Shown in pieces: positions 16,653-26,060 of a DNA stretch of 58,991 nucleotides. The translations under genes and the position numbers were made by a program. Every line of letters starts with the position of its first letter. Position 1 is the stretch's first letter. The notes beneath the pieces are model-generated. The model searched no databases. It was not told the DNA's origin and saw only the letters and a program-made list of their open reading frames with translations. This stretch comes from Microcaldota archaeon (lineage in GTDB: Archaea > Micrarchaeota > Micrarchaeia > Micrarchaeales > Micrarchaeaceae): contig JAKAPJ010000006.1 of NCBI GenBank assembly GCA_021807115.1, positions 1-58,991 of the forward strand, given 5' to 3'.

Positions 16653-17486
16653 TCACTGCTGTATGTCGAAGTTTGATGAGAGTTCCTCATAAGTGGTAGG
16701 TAGCGCGAAGCTGAACTTGAACAGGGTGTAGAGCTCCCTGCCGACCACGCGAAGTATCTGCACGTCGAGCACCCCCATCGCTATGGAAAGCTGCTTGAGC
16801 TGGGCGGAGAGGTTGTCCAATGCCGCCTTCTCGCTCACGCCCACCGCGGTTGTCTCTATATACATCAGGTTTGCTATCGGTTTCTCCTCCTGCGATATCC
16901 TGTCCATCTTCGCCTGTATCACGTTTATGTTCCTCTGCAAATCTGCCATTATAACCTCGGTGGTGTTCTTGCTCTGCATTGCACGCGACATCTGGAACTC
17001 CTGGTACGACCTCTTGCCCTCCAGCTCGTCCCTGACCTGCTGCACGTCCAGGGCGGAGGACATCACGTGGAACTTGAAAGGGAAGTCCAGGCTCATGACC
17101 GCCTTCTCCCAGTTCTCCGGTGCCACCATGCGCCGCTCATCCTCGCCCTCCGGGGCGGCCTCGGCCTTGAACGTGTGGGCGAACAGGTTCGCGGTAAGGT
17201 AGCCTGTGGCGTAGTAGAGCCCGTTTACGTTCTTTATCACCGCCTCCTGGCCCCTGGTTATCTTGTAGTTCCTTGATGGCTGGAACGTTATTCCAAACAA
17301 TCCCGTCATCAAAGGGAACACGATAAAGTCGGCGAACGTCATCATGAGCAGAAAGACCACGCCCAGTATGCATATCAGTATCACGCCGTACCCGTATATG
17401 CCGCCTCCGAACGTGCCGAAGTTGGCGGCCACTATGAATATTATGACCATGGACATTCCGAAGTACATCATGGTTGTATCGTCCAT
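16653..17486 (-). CDS. VirB3-like membrane hairpin plus VirB4 N-domain-like protein (copy 2)
   Basis: 277 residues. Two to three membrane helices lie in residues 8-65, followed by a cytoplasmic domain of about 200 residues. Segments such as GQEAVIKNVNGLYYATGYL and EKAVMSLDFPFKFHVMSSAL resemble the N-terminal domain of VirB4/TraC ATPases that contacts the membrane complex. A helical stretch with KRSYQEFQ follows. In bacteria VirB3 is often fused to VirB4, and here the VirB3-like hairpin and VirB4 N-domain appear fused while the motor is separate. Its ATG overlaps the previous stop in TAATG. The assignment is structural inference. Confidence 0.68.
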   Translation of the reverse strand: MDDTTMMYFGMSMVIIFIVAANFGTFGGGIYGYGVILICILGVVFLLMMTFADFIVFPLMTGLFGITFQPSRNYKITRGQEAVIKNVNGLYYATGYLTANLFAHTFKAEAAPEGEDERRMVAPENWEKAVMSLDFPFKFHVMSSALDVQQVRDELEGKRSYQEFQMSRAMQSKNTTEVIMADLQRNINVIQAKMDRISQEEKPIANLMYIETTAVGVSEKAALDNLSAQLKQLSIAMGVLDVQILRVVGRELYTLFKFSFALPTTYEELSSNFDIQQ

Positions 17487-18322
17487 TATGACACCTGCTC
17501 CCTTATCTGCTTGGTTATCTGCTCGCTTATTGTGGAATACGGTATTAGGTACTCAGGCTCCACGAACTTTAGCAGCGCCTCGCCCGTCACGATGCTTGGA
17601 GGCACCCCAAATATCGACCCTATTGCGGACATGGCGTCCCTGGACCTGGCCTGCGCCGCGCTTATTGCCTCGAACTCCTTGCTCCCCTTGCCTGACACCG
17701 AGGCGTATGTTATCATCTCGAATGACGCGGTGCCGCTTATCCTGTCGAACATATGGTGCCACATGCTTGCCTTGCCCTTCACCCGATCCTCGCTTTCGTC
17801 CGTCTTCACTCCGCTCGCTATCAGCGCCTCCTTGTTCTCTACCTCCCCTATAGTGTCACGGATGGTCTTTAGGTAGTCGTCCTTGTTCATAACGTTCATC
17901 TGGGACGTGAACCGTATGGGATCGTGGCTCATGCATACCACCCTGGCGCATTGCCTTGTGAACTCCATCTTCTCAGTCTCGCCCATCTCAGTGGCGGAGA
18001 TGTAGAGGGGTATCTTTATGTATATTGTTGATGTAAACATGTCGCCCTCCTTGTGCAGTATCGAGTCGCCGGTGGTAGACAGCCAATATGCGTCCTCGTT
18101 GCTGAGCACTATGTGCCTCTTCCTCTGCTTGAGCACTGGCAGGAACAGGTAGCCGTAGAACCTTGACGAGAACGCCATAAGGTCGAAGAAGAACGCCACG
18201 GCAAGTATCACCAGCCGGTACGATGGGTCTATCACTCCCTGTGGTATGGTTATCTCGACAAGCACCATGAATATCGCTATCATCAGCAACCCGATGAATA
18301 CGAATATACCTGCGTTTTCCAT
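17486..18322 (-). CDS. VirB3-like membrane hairpin plus VirB4 N-domain-like protein (copy 1)
   Basis: 278 residues from ATG 18322 (GTG 18349 would add nine). The layout matches the next gene: two membrane helices (about 4-24 and 34-60) and then a ~200-residue cytoplasmic domain with a beta-rich start (KRHIVLSNEDAYWLSTTGDS, IYIKIPLYIS), a conserved VCMSHDPIRFTSQM strand and a long helical part. The two proteins probably form a heteromeric collar between the VirB6-like channel proteins and the ATPase. Coupled to the next gene by TAATG. Confidence 0.68.
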   Translation of the reverse strand: MENAGIFVFIGLLMIAIFMVLVEITIPQGVIDPSYRLVILAVAFFFDLMAFSSRFYGYLFLPVLKQRKRHIVLSNEDAYWLSTTGDSILHKEGDMFTSTIYIKIPLYISATEMGETEKMEFTRQCARVVCMSHDPIRFTSQMNVMNKDDYLKTIRDTIGEVENKEALIASGVKTDESEDRVKGKASMWHHMFDRISGTASFEMITYASVSGKGSKEFEAISAAQARSRDAMSAIGSIFGVPPSIVTGEALLKFVEPEYLIPYSTISEQITKQIREQVS

Positions 18323-18384
18323 TCTTACATCACTGTGGACATCTCGCACATGGCGAAGCTACAGACTTGATATTGAGCGGCAAA

Positions 18385-18393
18385 TTCTTAAAG
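18385..18393 (-). promoter_or_regulatory. TATA-like element before the VirB3/VirB4N pair
   Basis: CTTTAAGAA on the minus strand lies in the 66-93 bp gap after the VirB6-like genes, about 40 bp before GTG 18349 and 67 bp before ATG 18322. Confidence 0.35.
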
Positions 18394-18415
18394 CCATTCT
18401 CTTGTTGCATTGCAA

Positions 18416-19591
18416 TCATATGAACCCCGCCCTCAGCCTCCCCCCCATCTGCGTGCTGGCCCCTATGAAATTGGCGACTTGTGTTATGAATGCGTAAGTT
18501 ACGGATATTACGAGGACAGGGTAGAATAGAACAAACAGCCACAAGGGCTGCATTGGCGCAAACACTGATGTGTATAATGGGCCGGGCAGGCCGTTCAGGT
18601 CTATGCAGCCCGATGTATTAGGTGTGCACTGCGAGAACACGAAGGCGAACAGGGTCGGCATTACCACGTAGAACCCCATGCCTATTGCAATAAGCATTCC
18701 CCCAAACGCGCGGGTCGGGAAGAACGCCCTGAACACCACTCCAGTAGCAACGAGTATGGGCGACATGAAGGAGAAGAACACCAGCAGGTAGTACTCGGAC
18801 CACAGGACAGCCATAAGATCGGTGATTAGTGGTGCCAGGGTGATTATCGGAAGCATGTACTGTACATAATCACTCAGCTTTATCGCAGCGACCGAACCGG
18901 CCACAAACGACTGGAGGTATGACTCGAATTCTCCAAGTATAGGCAGCTCTATTGTGTAATCAACTGTCAATGCCATGGCGAGCTGGGCGTATCCTGTGCA
19001 GCACCCATTCACATTCAAAAGCCATGGCGCGGATACTGATATGTCGAACATGTTCTGGTCGAATATGTACTCCAGGTTGCCTATCGTATTGCATATGCCT
19101 CCGATAGCAAAAACATACGGATCCGTAAGGGCGGCGGTGGGCTTCCCGCCCTGGAACAGCACAAGGGAGTTGGTGGTCGACAGGGAGGATGTGCTGCCTA
19201 TGAGCACGGATGGCACCGTGTTTATAACCAAGCCGGCTATGAACAGGAAGAACCCAACTATTATTGCAGTCGTTATTGCCTCGTATATCTCGCCTAGCCC
19301 GAAGTTCCTTATCCTGTCGCTCTTCGCCGCCGCCCCCACCATGAATATTATAGTGGCAATCAGGAACGATATCAGCACCGCTATAAGGGCAATGTTGAAG
19401 TCAGGGCCCCATGATGCGTCTATGTTGCTTTGTACCTGCGTTGAGGATGGGCAGGCGGGGTATGTGGTGTACTGGGCGGCAGGGGACAGCGACAACAAGC
19501 TAGTTACCATTATCAGCGCCATGGCTGCAAGTGCGGCCAACTTCCGCGCCGATGGGACATCCCCGCTTCGTGAAATGCTTTTTCTCGGCAC
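18416..19591 (-). CDS. VirB6/CedA-like polytopic membrane protein (copy 6 of 6)
   Basis: 391 residues starting at GTG. It has a signal-like first helix (about 17-38), helices near 66-88 and 100-125, an extracellular loop with paired cysteines (CNTIG, NGCCTG), then four or more helices. The family signature of this locus is RAFFPTRAFGGMLIAIGMGF followed by a Pro in the next helix. A second shared element is the post-helix segment LGEIYEAITTAII. VirB6 and CedA proteins form the inner-membrane part of type IV systems and of the crenarchaeal DNA importer. Last of six tandem paralogues transcribed in the minus direction. Confidence 0.75.
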   Translation of the reverse strand: MPRKSISRSGDVPSARKLAALAAMALIMVTSLLSLSPAAQYTTYPACPSSTQVQSNIDASWGPDFNIALIAVLISFLIATIIFMVGAAAKSDRIRNFGLGEIYEAITTAIIVGFFLFIAGLVINTVPSVLIGSTSSLSTTNSLVLFQGGKPTAALTDPYVFAIGGICNTIGNLEYIFDQNMFDISVSAPWLLNVNGCCTGYAQLAMALTVDYTIELPILGEFESYLQSFVAGSVAAIKLSDYVQYMLPIITLAPLITDLMAVLWSEYYLLVFFSFMSPILVATGVVFRAFFPTRAFGGMLIAIGMGFYVVMPTLFAFVFSQCTPNTSGCIDLNGLPGPLYTSVFAPMQPLWLFVLFYPVLVISVTYAFITQVANFIGASTQMGGRLRAGFI

Positions 19592-19593
19592 GT

Positions 19594-20727
19594 CTACACC
19601 AGCCCCGCCAGTAGAGTCATGAAGTCCATCCTCTCGCCTACCGCCTGCGAGAAGTCAACTATGAAGGCGTCAAGTATCGTGAAGTTAAGGAAAGGTATGA
19701 ACGTCATCCCGGCAAGTGCCATCGCAACCTCATATACCCATGACCCGGTTGGCAGGCCAAGTCCCACAGCGATGCCGAGTATCGCACCCATCAGGTTGCC
19801 GCCCAGGCTCGCTACCGTGCAGCCAGACCCGCAGTTTGAGGAGGTACTCAGCTGGTAGTCAACAAATCCATACGTCAGGCTTGTCAGAAGGGGGTATACT
19901 AGGCCCAGCCCAAGGCCGAATGCGATCATTGCGCCCCCGAATGTCCTCATAAATCCGAAGGTCCTTGCAATGAGGCCTACTGTCATGAAAAATGACAGCC
20001 ATAGCATGGAAGCCGACACTATGAGTAGCTGCAGCTGGTTAAGGAACAGCAGCCCCAGTATCACAGAAAAGACGCTGTCGAATATCTCAAGAACCCCTAC
20101 TGGCAGGAAGCTGGACAGGCTATCTGACACTGAAAACCATATGTTCTGCACGGTAACCGTGCCGCTTATGTTTATACCCGGAGTTATGCCACCGTAGAAT
20201 GTTACATAGTACAGCACTTGGAACAGGCCGAAGGCGAATATATTGAACTGCGCTATGTCGCATGTCGCAAGTTCGAACAGGCTCTGCGCGCCGGAGCACG
20301 AGTATGTGCTGCCTGGCGGCGCTACAAGGTTCGCCTGGGCAAGGGAGCCCTCGGGGTTCACCGTAAGAAGGAAAATGAATGATACAAAAATTATTATTAG
20401 TGCTATGGAGAACAGCGCTTCGTACGCCTGGAACTTTGCCCAAGCGCGGGCGGTCGGACTGTCTATCAGGAAGCCGATCTGGTACACGACCGCAGCGACC
20501 ATTGTAACCACAAGGACGGCGAGGAAGGCTATACCTATCCATATCTCAGGAGTCACGGGAAACGAAACCTGCAGAACCTGCGTTAGTGCGCGATAAGGGG
20601 CGAACGGCCCTGCGCCATAGGCCGCCGCTGCAAATGGTGAGGCGATGATTGCAATCATGGCGATGGCAAGCGCCTTTGCCCGGAGCGGCGTGCCCGATGT
20701 TTCTTGATCCATGTTTCGCATCTTCAT
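19594..20727 (-). CDS. VirB6/CedA-like polytopic membrane protein (copy 5 of 6)
   Basis: 377 residues. There is a signal-like N-terminus with AIIASPFAAAAYG, helices at about 62-88 and 100-125, and a cysteine-bearing extracellular loop (TYSCSGAQ, LATCDIAQ). A C-terminal helix cluster carries the shared signature RTFGFMRTFGGAMIAFGLGL then YPLL, and the extracellular loop after it has SNCGSGC. The post-helix element is AKFQAYEALFSIALII. It ends two bases before the next start, so translation is coupled. Confidence 0.75.
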   Translation of the reverse strand: MKMRNMDQETSGTPLRAKALAIAMIAIIASPFAAAAYGAGPFAPYRALTQVLQVSFPVTPEIWIGIAFLAVLVVTMVAAVVYQIGFLIDSPTARAWAKFQAYEALFSIALIIIFVSFIFLLTVNPEGSLAQANLVAPPGSTYSCSGAQSLFELATCDIAQFNIFAFGLFQVLYYVTFYGGITPGINISGTVTVQNIWFSVSDSLSSFLPVGVLEIFDSVFSVILGLLFLNQLQLLIVSASMLWLSFFMTVGLIARTFGFMRTFGGAMIAFGLGLGLVYPLLTSLTYGFVDYQLSTSSNCGSGCTVASLGGNLMGAILGIAVGLGLPTGSWVYEVAMALAGMTFIPFLNFTILDAFIVDFSQAVGERMDFMTLLAGLV

Positions 20728-20746
20728 TGTTATCAGTATATTTTGT

Positions 20747-21838
20747 TCATACTATGTTCTTTAGCGCTTGCGAAGACCGCAGGCTCGGCGCACCCAGCAG
20801 GTCTCCCATCACTTCCATGAAGTCGAACGCTATCATGAATGATATCACTATGCCAAACAGTATATAGATTACGGGGGATGCGTCGTTCTCTATGAAGTTG
20901 CCAACTATACCGAACCCAAGCGACTGAAACCCCGGGAATGCGGTGGATGTGGGGTTTATGCTCTGCAGTACCGTGGTGGTCTGCGACTGGGCGGTTATTA
21001 CGGCGACGTTCAGCTGCGTAACCATGAGATACAGCAGCAGCGGAAATACTATGTAGAAGCCTATGAACAGGCCTAGGAACGCCCCGCCCGCGGCTCTGGT
21101 CCACGGTATGGTCCTCAGTATTATGCCGGCGAAGAAGAATATCGGGAACAGGGAGAATATCACAGACAGGATTATGGTGGATGCCAGGGGCAGCGCTATC
21201 AGGACTATAGCAATGTTGAGGACCGTGCCGATAAACACGCTCTGCATCAGCAGCCCAGAAAGGGGAGACATGGAGGCGCTTATCATGCCGGCGTACCCGA
21301 AACTGAAAGTCATGTTAGATATAAGGGCTATAACCTGTTGGTTGAACAGTATTCCGGCCAGGTCCCCTATTATCGTGTTTACTGCGGTGGAAAGGCTCTC
21401 ACAATCGGTGGTGAATACGTTGGGACCCATTGTGCCCGGGCTCAGCGCGAGGAAGTTCCCAGGCGGCAGGCCGGAGGGGCCGGTCCACGAAAGCGCCTGG
21501 AATGTCCCCAAGAACACCAACACTATGGCAACGGTTACTGCAATCTCACCCAGCTCCGCCTTGGCCATGGATGATACAGACTGTATATTGAAAGCGTAGC
21601 CGATAAGGAACAGGAACACCGCCACGTTTATCATGAGCAGCATTATGAGCATTGATACCAATATTATGCTGTTGAATGGGCCGGCGCCTGACATGCCTAG
21701 CACGGACGTGCCGGGGTTTATAAGGGAGCTGCAGTAGTCGGCATTGGCTAGCGATGGCAGCACGGCCAGAATCAGCGCGGCAAGTGCAATTGTGCGCAGT
21801 GCACGTATGCCAATCCCATCCCGCAAGTACCTACGCAT
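20747..21838 (-). CDS. VirB6/CedA-like polytopic membrane protein (copy 4 of 6)
   Basis: 363 residues, the shortest of the six. It has a signal-like first helix (TIALAALILAVLPSLANA), a helix at about 58-85, the shared post-helix element MAKAELGEIAVTVAIVLV, and the signature RTIPWTRAAGGAFLGLFIGF followed by YIVFPLL. The loop between the early and late helices is short and has one cysteine (TTDCESL). The protein ends in a cytoplasmic tail. It is 19 bp before the next gene. Confidence 0.75.
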   Translation of the reverse strand: MRRYLRDGIGIRALRTIALAALILAVLPSLANADYCSSLINPGTSVLGMSGAGPFNSIILVSMLIMLLMINVAVFLFLIGYAFNIQSVSSMAKAELGEIAVTVAIVLVFLGTFQALSWTGPSGLPPGNFLALSPGTMGPNVFTTDCESLSTAVNTIIGDLAGILFNQQVIALISNMTFSFGYAGMISASMSPLSGLLMQSVFIGTVLNIAIVLIALPLASTIILSVIFSLFPIFFFAGIILRTIPWTRAAGGAFLGLFIGFYIVFPLLLYLMVTQLNVAVITAQSQTTTVLQSINPTSTAFPGFQSLGFGIVGNFIENDASPVIYILFGIVISFMIAFDFMEVMGDLLGAPSLRSSQALKNIV

Positions 21839-21852
21839 GCCCTACACCATAT

Positions 21853-23373
21853 TCACACGAATCTCGACAGTCCCAGCACATTAGTCTCGCCGCCCATTAA
21901 TCCCGACATGCCGAATATCGCAGACAGGGTGACCATTATGTTGAGTATGGGCAGAAAGTACGAAACCACGCCCGTCACGCCGTAAGTCTGCACTATGGCG
22001 AACAGCATTCCCTCTGCTCCGCTATTCTCGCCGCCCAGCGGACACACTGCCCCGCCCAGCGAGGACAGCTGCGAGGCAAAGTTGCTGGGAAATATCGGGG
22101 CTGCGCCCACTATTGCGCCCTCGAACGAACTGGGTATGCCACCCCAGTTCTGGCTCGTTATGTCCTTGAATATGCCGAGGAATATGTTGACCACCGCGCT
22201 ACCTATGGCTGCACCCCAGAACACTATGGAGCCTATGCCAAGTATGAGGAAGTCTGTCCCTTCACTGTTTATCAGGCCTCCTGAAGGCCAGCAGCCACAG
22301 TCCTGCGCTATGCCCTTGACCTGGGGTGCGACGAAAAAGTTCTCCGTGTACTGGTACTGGGACCCCCCGCAATAGTAGAATGTGTTAGGGGAAGTTATCT
22401 GCGGGTTGTTTGCGGCGAGGTATTCTATGGAGAATATTGCGGGGTAGAAAAGTATGCCGCCCACGGCGAATGCTATCAGCAACCCGCCCACCTTCCTGGT
22501 GAAGAATGTGGCTCTAAGCACCATGCCGCCGAATATGAGGTACGGCCATATGTAAAGGAAGAAGTTTACGAACAGCAGCTGTGTTATGAACGAGAACAGC
22601 GATGTGTAGAGGAGTGTAGCGTAGGTGGCCAGGGATCTGGTTATCATCTCAAGGCCCGCCATTGGTGCGGCGCTGAACACTACCATGAACAGCTGTGGGG
22701 GGGCGCCCGGTAGTGGGACATAGCAGGAGAACGAGTCAGGCAGCTGTACGCAGAACGAAGCGGTTATGCTGAGGTGCTGCAGGAAGTTCAGGAACGCGTC
22801 CTCAACGAATGTGGAGTTGAGATTCGCAGATGTCTGGTTCGTGAGGTTGGCCAGCACGACGCCGGTGGCGGCCAGCGGGTACTCCATGGCCTGCATGCCG
22901 GTTGGTGACTGCGTGGAACCTGATACTATGGTGCATATACCGGGCTGGAGATTCTCAAGCAGGGAGTTGACTATCTCGAACGAGGTGCTGGAACTGGTAG
23001 AGGTGGATAGGGAGTTGCATAGCTGCACCATGCAGGTCTGCGAAAGCGCGGTCTGGCCAGTGGCGGAAGAGCCAGTGCAGGTGAAGCCTTCAGCCATTGG
23101 GGCATTTATTATCGACAGGAACAGCTGTCCGAACACGAGTAGCAGCCCCAACACCAGGCCGGCTATTATGGCAGTCTCCACTATTTGGTAGAACTCGCCC
23201 TTTGCCGAAGTCTTGACCCTCTGGTTGTTCAGGACGAAGCCTGCCATGTACCATATGGCAACTATGCCGCTGTCGATCAGCAGCGCGATTATGACAAGCG
23301 GCCATATACTGACCTGTGCAGGGCCGAATGGGGGTGCGGAAAGGAGCGCTGAATTGGTTAGTATTGGTATCAT
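21853..23373 (-). CDS. VirB6/CedA-like polytopic membrane protein (copy 3 of 6)
   Basis: 506 residues, the largest of the six because of two long extracellular loops: one with several cysteines at about residues 85-225 (GFTCTGSSA, TCMVQLCN, FSCYVPLP) and one near 330-370 (YYCGGSQYQY, DCGCWPSGG). The conserved helices carry the post-helix element SAKGEFYQIVETAIIAG and the signature RATFFTRKVGGLLIAFAVGG then YPAIF. No cleavable signal peptide is obvious. The size of the loops suggests a surface-exposed or substrate-contacting subunit. Confidence 0.75.
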   Translation of the reverse strand: MIPILTNSALLSAPPFGPAQVSIWPLVIIALLIDSGIVAIWYMAGFVLNNQRVKTSAKGEFYQIVETAIIAGLVLGLLLVFGQLFLSIINAPMAEGFTCTGSSATGQTALSQTCMVQLCNSLSTSTSSSTSFEIVNSLLENLQPGICTIVSGSTQSPTGMQAMEYPLAATGVVLANLTNQTSANLNSTFVEDAFLNFLQHLSITASFCVQLPDSFSCYVPLPGAPPQLFMVVFSAAPMAGLEMITRSLATYATLLYTSLFSFITQLLFVNFFLYIWPYLIFGGMVLRATFFTRKVGGLLIAFAVGGILFYPAIFSIEYLAANNPQITSPNTFYYCGGSQYQYTENFFVAPQVKGIAQDCGCWPSGGLINSEGTDFLILGIGSIVFWGAAIGSAVVNIFLGIFKDITSQNWGGIPSSFEGAIVGAAPIFPSNFASQLSSLGGAVCPLGGENSGAEGMLFAIVQTYGVTGVVSYFLPILNIMVTLSAIFGMSGLMGGETNVLGLSRFV

Positions 23374-23381
23374 ATTTGCAC

Positions 23382-24686
23382 CTACACGTTAGCCCAGAAT
23401 GATGCTGTGCCCTCGATGCCGGTGTCGAGGGCGCGTGCGAGGCCCATGGCGAACCCTATTGTTATAGACATGTCTATGGCAAACATAAACACGGCGGAGA
23501 ACAGGTACTCAGCCACGGAGTTTAGCACCGTCTGCGTCTCCTGCACTGCCGAAGACCCACCCGCGCCCAGCAGCTGCGGGAAAGCATTGAGCCCGGTAAA
23601 TACGCCGTTGATCATATCGGCCGTGACCTGGAGGAGGGGGATCTGCAGGGTGGTGACCCCGAGGTTTATGCTCAGGGGGGGCTGGGATCCTATATTCTGG
23701 AATATCGCAGTGCTGAAGTCCTCGTAGCTGTACGTGCCGCATAAGTACGGCTGGGCTGGATTGCACCCGGAATTTGGCATTGGGTTGCCGAACTTGTCGA
23801 CAGGGCAGGCGGTGAACATCCACGTCACAGCATAGTAATCGAACGCTATGGTTAGCGGGTATATTAAATAGCCAGCTATGGACAGGGAGAGTAGCGCGTT
23901 AGCTGAACTGCGTATTCCAGGACCGGTGAATGCGAATGACCGCAGTATGAACGCGGCGGGCAGCAGTATGACGAAGGCGGAGTTCTGCACTATTATCAGC
24001 ACAAGGTACTGCAGGAACATTAGGCTTATCCCCACCAGCAGCACGGGTATGAAGAAATCCACATACACGCTGCTGAGTATGTAGAATGGCGTACTGAGAT
24101 CCACCCCTATAGGAAGGCTGTAATCTGCCCTGAAGTTGGATGTGGGCGGGCCCATGGTGAAGTTGCCAGACAGCCCGGGCACCTCTGCGAGTATGCTTGT
24201 CATTATCGAACCTACCACCGGCCATTCGCCGCTCTGTATCGCATAGTTGTATGAGTCACCGTAGATTTCAGTTGCTAGGTACGGGCCGCGGTCCAGCGCC
24301 ATGAAGCCTACGTAGTTCTCGGCGTACGTAAAAGGGTCGCTGGCGGGGAGCATTATCACATTGGTCGGGCAAGGTATGGCTGTGTATAGCGTGACGGCAT
24401 TAGGCACGGAAGCGAGATCCGCCCCAAGTGAGGCCACGAAGTAGCATGCAAGTGAAGTCGACGCAATGAGCATGAAAAGTATAATTGCGCTCAGGACCGC
24501 CTGACTTGTCTCTATCTTAACTATCCCAAGCAGGCGCGCCTTGGGATTTGCGGACAATGAGCGGCTGAACAGGTATAGCACAGCTATGGCCCCGAAAGTT
24601 ATCAGCAGCACGAGTAGATTTATGTTCAACCATGTGTTGACACCTCCGTACAAGGTACATGTTGGCGGTGGCCAAACTCCTGCCAT
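23382..24686 (-). CDS. VirB6/CedA-like polytopic membrane protein (copy 2 of 6)
   Basis: 434 residues. The N-terminus has a short extracellular segment with CTLYGG, a helix at about 21-42, the post-helix element GIVKIETSQAVLSAIILFM, and helices through about 270. The diverged signature RSFAFTGPGIRSSANALLSL then LIYPL lacks the GG pair seen in its paralogues. A cysteine-rich loop (CPVDKFG, GCNPAQPYLCG) follows, then two C-terminal helices. It begins 8 bp after the preceding gene and ends 8 bp before the next. Confidence 0.73.
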   Translation of the reverse strand: MAGVWPPPTCTLYGGVNTWLNINLLVLLITFGAIAVLYLFSRSLSANPKARLLGIVKIETSQAVLSAIILFMLIASTSLACYFVASLGADLASVPNAVTLYTAIPCPTNVIMLPASDPFTYAENYVGFMALDRGPYLATEIYGDSYNYAIQSGEWPVVGSIMTSILAEVPGLSGNFTMGPPTSNFRADYSLPIGVDLSTPFYILSSVYVDFFIPVLLVGISLMFLQYLVLIIVQNSAFVILLPAAFILRSFAFTGPGIRSSANALLSLSIAGYLIYPLTIAFDYYAVTWMFTACPVDKFGNPMPNSGCNPAQPYLCGTYSYEDFSTAIFQNIGSQPPLSINLGVTTLQIPLLQVTADMINGVFTGLNAFPQLLGAGGSSAVQETQTVLNSVAEYLFSAVFMFAIDMSITIGFAMGLARALDTGIEGTASFWANV

Positions 24687-24694
24687 TTGAAAAC

Positions 24695-26017
24695 CTATGC
24701 AAGTTTCATCTTACCTATGCTGAGCCGCAGGTTGCCGCCCAGCATCTTTGCCATGTTCTGTGTAAGTGTGAGCACGACCATCAAGTCGAGAATAAATAGT
24801 ATGAATTGCACCATCATTGGCAGATCGGCGAAGATGAATACCGTTGTAAGCCCAGGCATGACATTTCCTGAGAGCATGGCGCCTGCTGCGGCATTGTAGC
24901 TGTTGAAGAATGCGCTCTGCACCTGGCCGTTGGATATGCCAAGGAAGAGCGTCTGGAAGGGCGTTGCGAATAGGTAGAGTATGCTGCCTATTACCGTGCA
25001 CAGCGCGCCGCCGCCGTTGCATGGAAATCCTGAAAGTGCACTGGTTGGGCCGGGCTGTATGGCGAGGTAGACGGACTGGAAATATTCAGTCATCGGTATG
25101 TTGAAAAACACCAATGTTGCAGGGTATATTAGGGACGCACCTATGGCAAGCGCCAGAAATGTGCCGCCTATGGGCCGTAGGAATGGAAATGCCCTAAGTA
25201 TCACGCCAAGCGGCATGAATACGCCCAGGCCAATGGCCATGAACGTGAGCAGCAAATAGTATTGGGCGTCTATCGCAAGCATTAGCGGCATTATGAGTAT
25301 GGTGAGCGTGTCCTGCACTATCCCGCCCGGCCAACCTATCGGGTTGTACCTGAAGACATTACTCTGATAGAACTCTATGCTTGATATGCCGAAATTTATG
25401 GAGCCTACAACGGGAAATGGTGGGATTGGCACTATGAGGGGTATCTGGCTGAGTCCCGGAGTTATCCACATTATGTTAAGGCTTCCCACATAGAGCAGTG
25501 CCATGGTGGTGCCCAGTATGGCCATGTATGACGCATTCACGGCTACCGTTTCCTGCAGGAGATAGTCATTGGCGCACAGGTACAGCAGCGTTATGTTGGT
25601 AGTCGAAGAGCCGAAGCCGCTGGTAGGACAGCCATTGAACCCAGTCGCGGATGCAGTGGCGAATGATGCGAACGATCCCACTATCATTATGAGAGCGAAC
25701 ACTATGCCCACTATCGCTATGCTCTTCGCAGCCTCCCAAAGCTCGTTCTTGTACCAGCCCTTGAAAGACTGCACGTTCAGGACTTCGCCCAGCAGGTATG
25801 CAACCGCAACAATCTGGAACGCAAGAAGCAGCCCCACAGCCACGTATACCAGCGATGAGTTTATGCATGCATTTATGTCGTTAGTGTTGGCGTTCAGCGG
25901 CGCACAGAAGAAGTTAGTGAAGGTGCCCCCGCCCGCATACGCTACTGCCTCTAGCGAGGCTAACGCTCCAAGCGCCAAAAGCAATATGGGAGCGCGCCCC
26001 ACTGCATATCCTCTCAT
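24695..26017 (-). CDS. VirB6/CedA-like polytopic membrane protein (copy 1 of 6)
   Basis: 440 residues, first gene of the six-gene array. It has a signal-like start (LLLALGALASLEAVAYAGG), an extracellular segment with CAPLNANTNDINACIN, helices at about 52-75 and 88-118, and the post-helix element WYKNELWEAAKSIAIVG. The signature RAFPFLRPIGGTFLALAIGA then LIYPA is clear, and the loop FPCNGGGALCTVIG follows. A TATA box about 31 bp before its ATG makes it the likely promoter-proximal gene of the array, with a nearly leaderless start. Confidence 0.75.
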   Translation of the reverse strand: MRGYAVGRAPILLLALGALASLEAVAYAGGGTFTNFFCAPLNANTNDINACINSSLVYVAVGLLLAFQIVAVAYLLGEVLNVQSFKGWYKNELWEAAKSIAIVGIVFALIMIVGSFASFATASATGFNGCPTSGFGSSTTNITLLYLCANDYLLQETVAVNASYMAILGTTMALLYVGSLNIMWITPGLSQIPLIVPIPPFPVVGSINFGISSIEFYQSNVFRYNPIGWPGGIVQDTLTILIMPLMLAIDAQYYLLLTFMAIGLGVFMPLGVILRAFPFLRPIGGTFLALAIGASLIYPATLVFFNIPMTEYFQSVYLAIQPGPTSALSGFPCNGGGALCTVIGSILYLFATPFQTLFLGISNGQVQSAFFNSYNAAAGAMLSGNVMPGLTTVFIFADLPMMVQFILFILDLMVVLTLTQNMAKMLGGNLRLSIGKMKLA

Positions 26018-26042
26018 GCCCTCATAAAGAAAGGAATAAGAA

Positions 26043-26053
26043 ATTATTTATAG
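26043..26053 (-). promoter_or_regulatory. TATA box for the six-gene VirB6-like array
   Basis: CTATAAATAAT on the minus strand is centred about 31 bp upstream of the ATG at 26017 and fills the short gap after the previous gene. Confidence 0.5.
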
Positions 26054-26060
26054 GGTTTCA

